A stretch of DNA of 64,000 nt from Deuterostichococcus epilithicus (taxonomy: Eukaryota; Chlorophyta; Trebouxiophyceae; Prasiolales; Stichococcaceae): NCBI GenBank assembly GCA_033439295.1, contig JAVTLE010000023.1, positions 1,240,001 through 1,304,000 of the forward strand, given 5' to 3'. Positions 63,238 to 64,000 of this stretch are shown piece after piece (the first letter of the stretch is position 1; each line of letters begins with the position of its first letter). The translations under genes were made by a program, and so were the position numbers. Under the pieces are notes generated by a model that searched no databases, was not told the DNA's origin, and saw only the letters and a program-made list of their open reading frames with translations.

Positions 63238-64000
63238 TCACTCCCAGCCCTCCTCCATAACGCCCTGGTTGCTGCTCTCCTCCTCGGCGGTGTCGGCCCT
63301 CGCGAGCATGCTGCCAAGGTGCGCCGATCCAGGCTGCCACTCGCCGCTGGGCGCTGCCGGCGTCTCCACACCCTCGCCGTCGGCGCCGCTGCCGGAACTC
63401 TGCTCGAAGCCCGCAAAGTCTTGGGCCAGCTGCGTCACGCCAAGATCCGCCAGATCCTCCTGTAGCATGCAGACACAGGGAACTGTTTTCAGCGAGTGAA
63501 CAGCACATTGTGCCGCCCGCCGCGATCACTGGGGCGGTTCCCCAATCCGCCAGATCCTCCTGTAATAAGGAGCGGAGGACGACCGTCTCGTCGTCTGAAA
63601 GTAGAGTGTACCACCTTTCTACGAGCAGTCAACACAGCTCCTGGACCAGCTGCATCACAATCAAGACGCCAGATCCTCCTGCATTCAGTAGCAAGAAAGG
63701 CGACCCTGCAGCGGCGCATCGGCAGATTGGGCCACCTTTTCATCAGCAAACAGCACAAGGAGCTGCTCCGTAGGAGCTGCTCCTCAGGGAGATACGAGCA
63801 TTTATCGCCCAGCTTGGACGTACGGCCATTGCCAAGCCGAAGCATGCCGCCCACCTGTGTGGGCGGCGCGTCCAGCATGTGGCCAGTGCGGCGCAGGAAC
63901 TCCTCGGTGGATTCGATGTAGTGCCCGCCCAGCTCCTGCAGATCCGCGCGCCCCGCCGGGTCTTCCACCTGAAGCGCGGAGTTCGGCGTATCAGCAGCGG
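63238..64000 (-). CDS. Unknown protein, 3' end (runs off right edge)
   Basis: Only the C-terminal part is present and I cannot name the family. An exon at about 63969-63853 reads VEDPAGRADLQELGGHYIES and TEEFLRRTGHMLDAPPTQ, ending at a clear donor (CAG|GTGGGC). The last exon (about 63464-63238) reads EDLADLGVTQLAQDFAGFEQ, then a Ser/Gly/Glu-rich tail ending GVMEEGWE. The join is in phase 0. The intron between them holds two further copies of the last exon's acceptor and first bases. The tail composition suggests a soluble, partly disordered C-terminus. Confidence 0.6.
63539..63562 (-). repeat. Exon-edge copy 1: acceptor plus EDLAD exon start
   Basis: TTACAG|GAGGATCTGGCGGATT copies the real CTACAG|GAGGATCTGGCGGATC near 63443-63466, about 97 bases upstream in gene direction. 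Confidence 0.88.
63655..63682 (-). repeat. Exon-edge copy 2: acceptor plus EDLAD exon start
   Basis: ATGCAG|GAGGATCTGGCGTCTT is a third version of the same acceptor and exon start, a further 118 bases upstream. Confidence 0.85.

Overview
The window looks like nuclear DNA of a photosynthetic green alga (Chlorophyta; a trebouxiophyte of the Coccomyxa/Chlorella kind is my inference, not proven). The evidence is: dense single genes each broken by many short GT-AG introns, GC-rich coding exons, a nuclear photosystem I gene (PSAO), a plant-type MCM5, a two-AP2-domain transcription factor, TGTAA motifs 70-185 bases after several stop codons, and short interstitial TTTAGGG/CCCTAAA stretches. I recognise no bacterial operon, rRNA or tRNA gene, CRISPR array, transposon or virus-derived element. 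Because the genes are spliced, feature coordinates run from start codon to stop codon and include introns; exons were built by hand from homology, splice motifs and codon phase.

Layout: 1-1285 (-) CrtI/phytoene-desaturase-like flavoprotein, running off the left edge; 1550-2760 (+) TVP23; 3359-6620 (+) double-AP2 transcription factor; 7092-13722 (-) MCM5; 14323-16839 (+) type II membrane prolyl 4-hydroxylase; 17077-21373 (-) Hsp70-like ATPase without a recognisable substrate-binding domain; 21556-23343 (+) peroxiredoxin Q with charged tails; 23774-25906 (+) Ala/Gly-rich LEA-like protein; 26544-29265 (-) and 29921-31840 (+) a head-to-head pair of glutathione S-transferases; 32327-39216 (-) the NVL/RIX7 AAA ATPase; 39596-44829 (+) DENND6; 45125-47552 (-) GNAT acetyltransferase; 47724-50195 (+) glutathionyl-hydroquinone reductase; 50369-51819 (-) Maf-like nucleotide pyrophosphatase; 52291-53628 (+) PSAO; 54514-59741 (+) three-RRM FCA/CELF-like RNA-binding protein; 60899-61570 (-) J-domain protein with a C-terminal membrane helix; 62021-62789 (+) small predicted plastid membrane protein of unknown role; 63238-64000 (-) 3' end of an unknown gene running off the right edge. 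Strands alternate almost perfectly, giving many divergent promoter pairs (Hsp70/PrxQ, GST/GST, NVL/DENND6, Maf/PSAO, J protein/small membrane protein).

The genes are mostly unrelated housekeeping functions: replication, ribosome biogenesis, Golgi and Rab traffic, redox chemistry, photosynthesis. The only loose theme is thiol/redox chemistry (PrxQ, two GSTs, GHR).

The most unusual signal is not a gene. In at least seven genes, introns hold a decayed copy of the adjoining exon edge together with its splice site. Copies of an acceptor plus exon start lie upstream of the real acceptor, and copies of an exon end plus donor lie downstream of the real donor. I count about 21. One pair, in the prolyl 4-hydroxylase gene, is separated by telomere-type repeats, and other telomere-type stretches lie close to splice donors of MCM5. 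This points to repeated local end-repair or duplication events at exon-intron boundaries.
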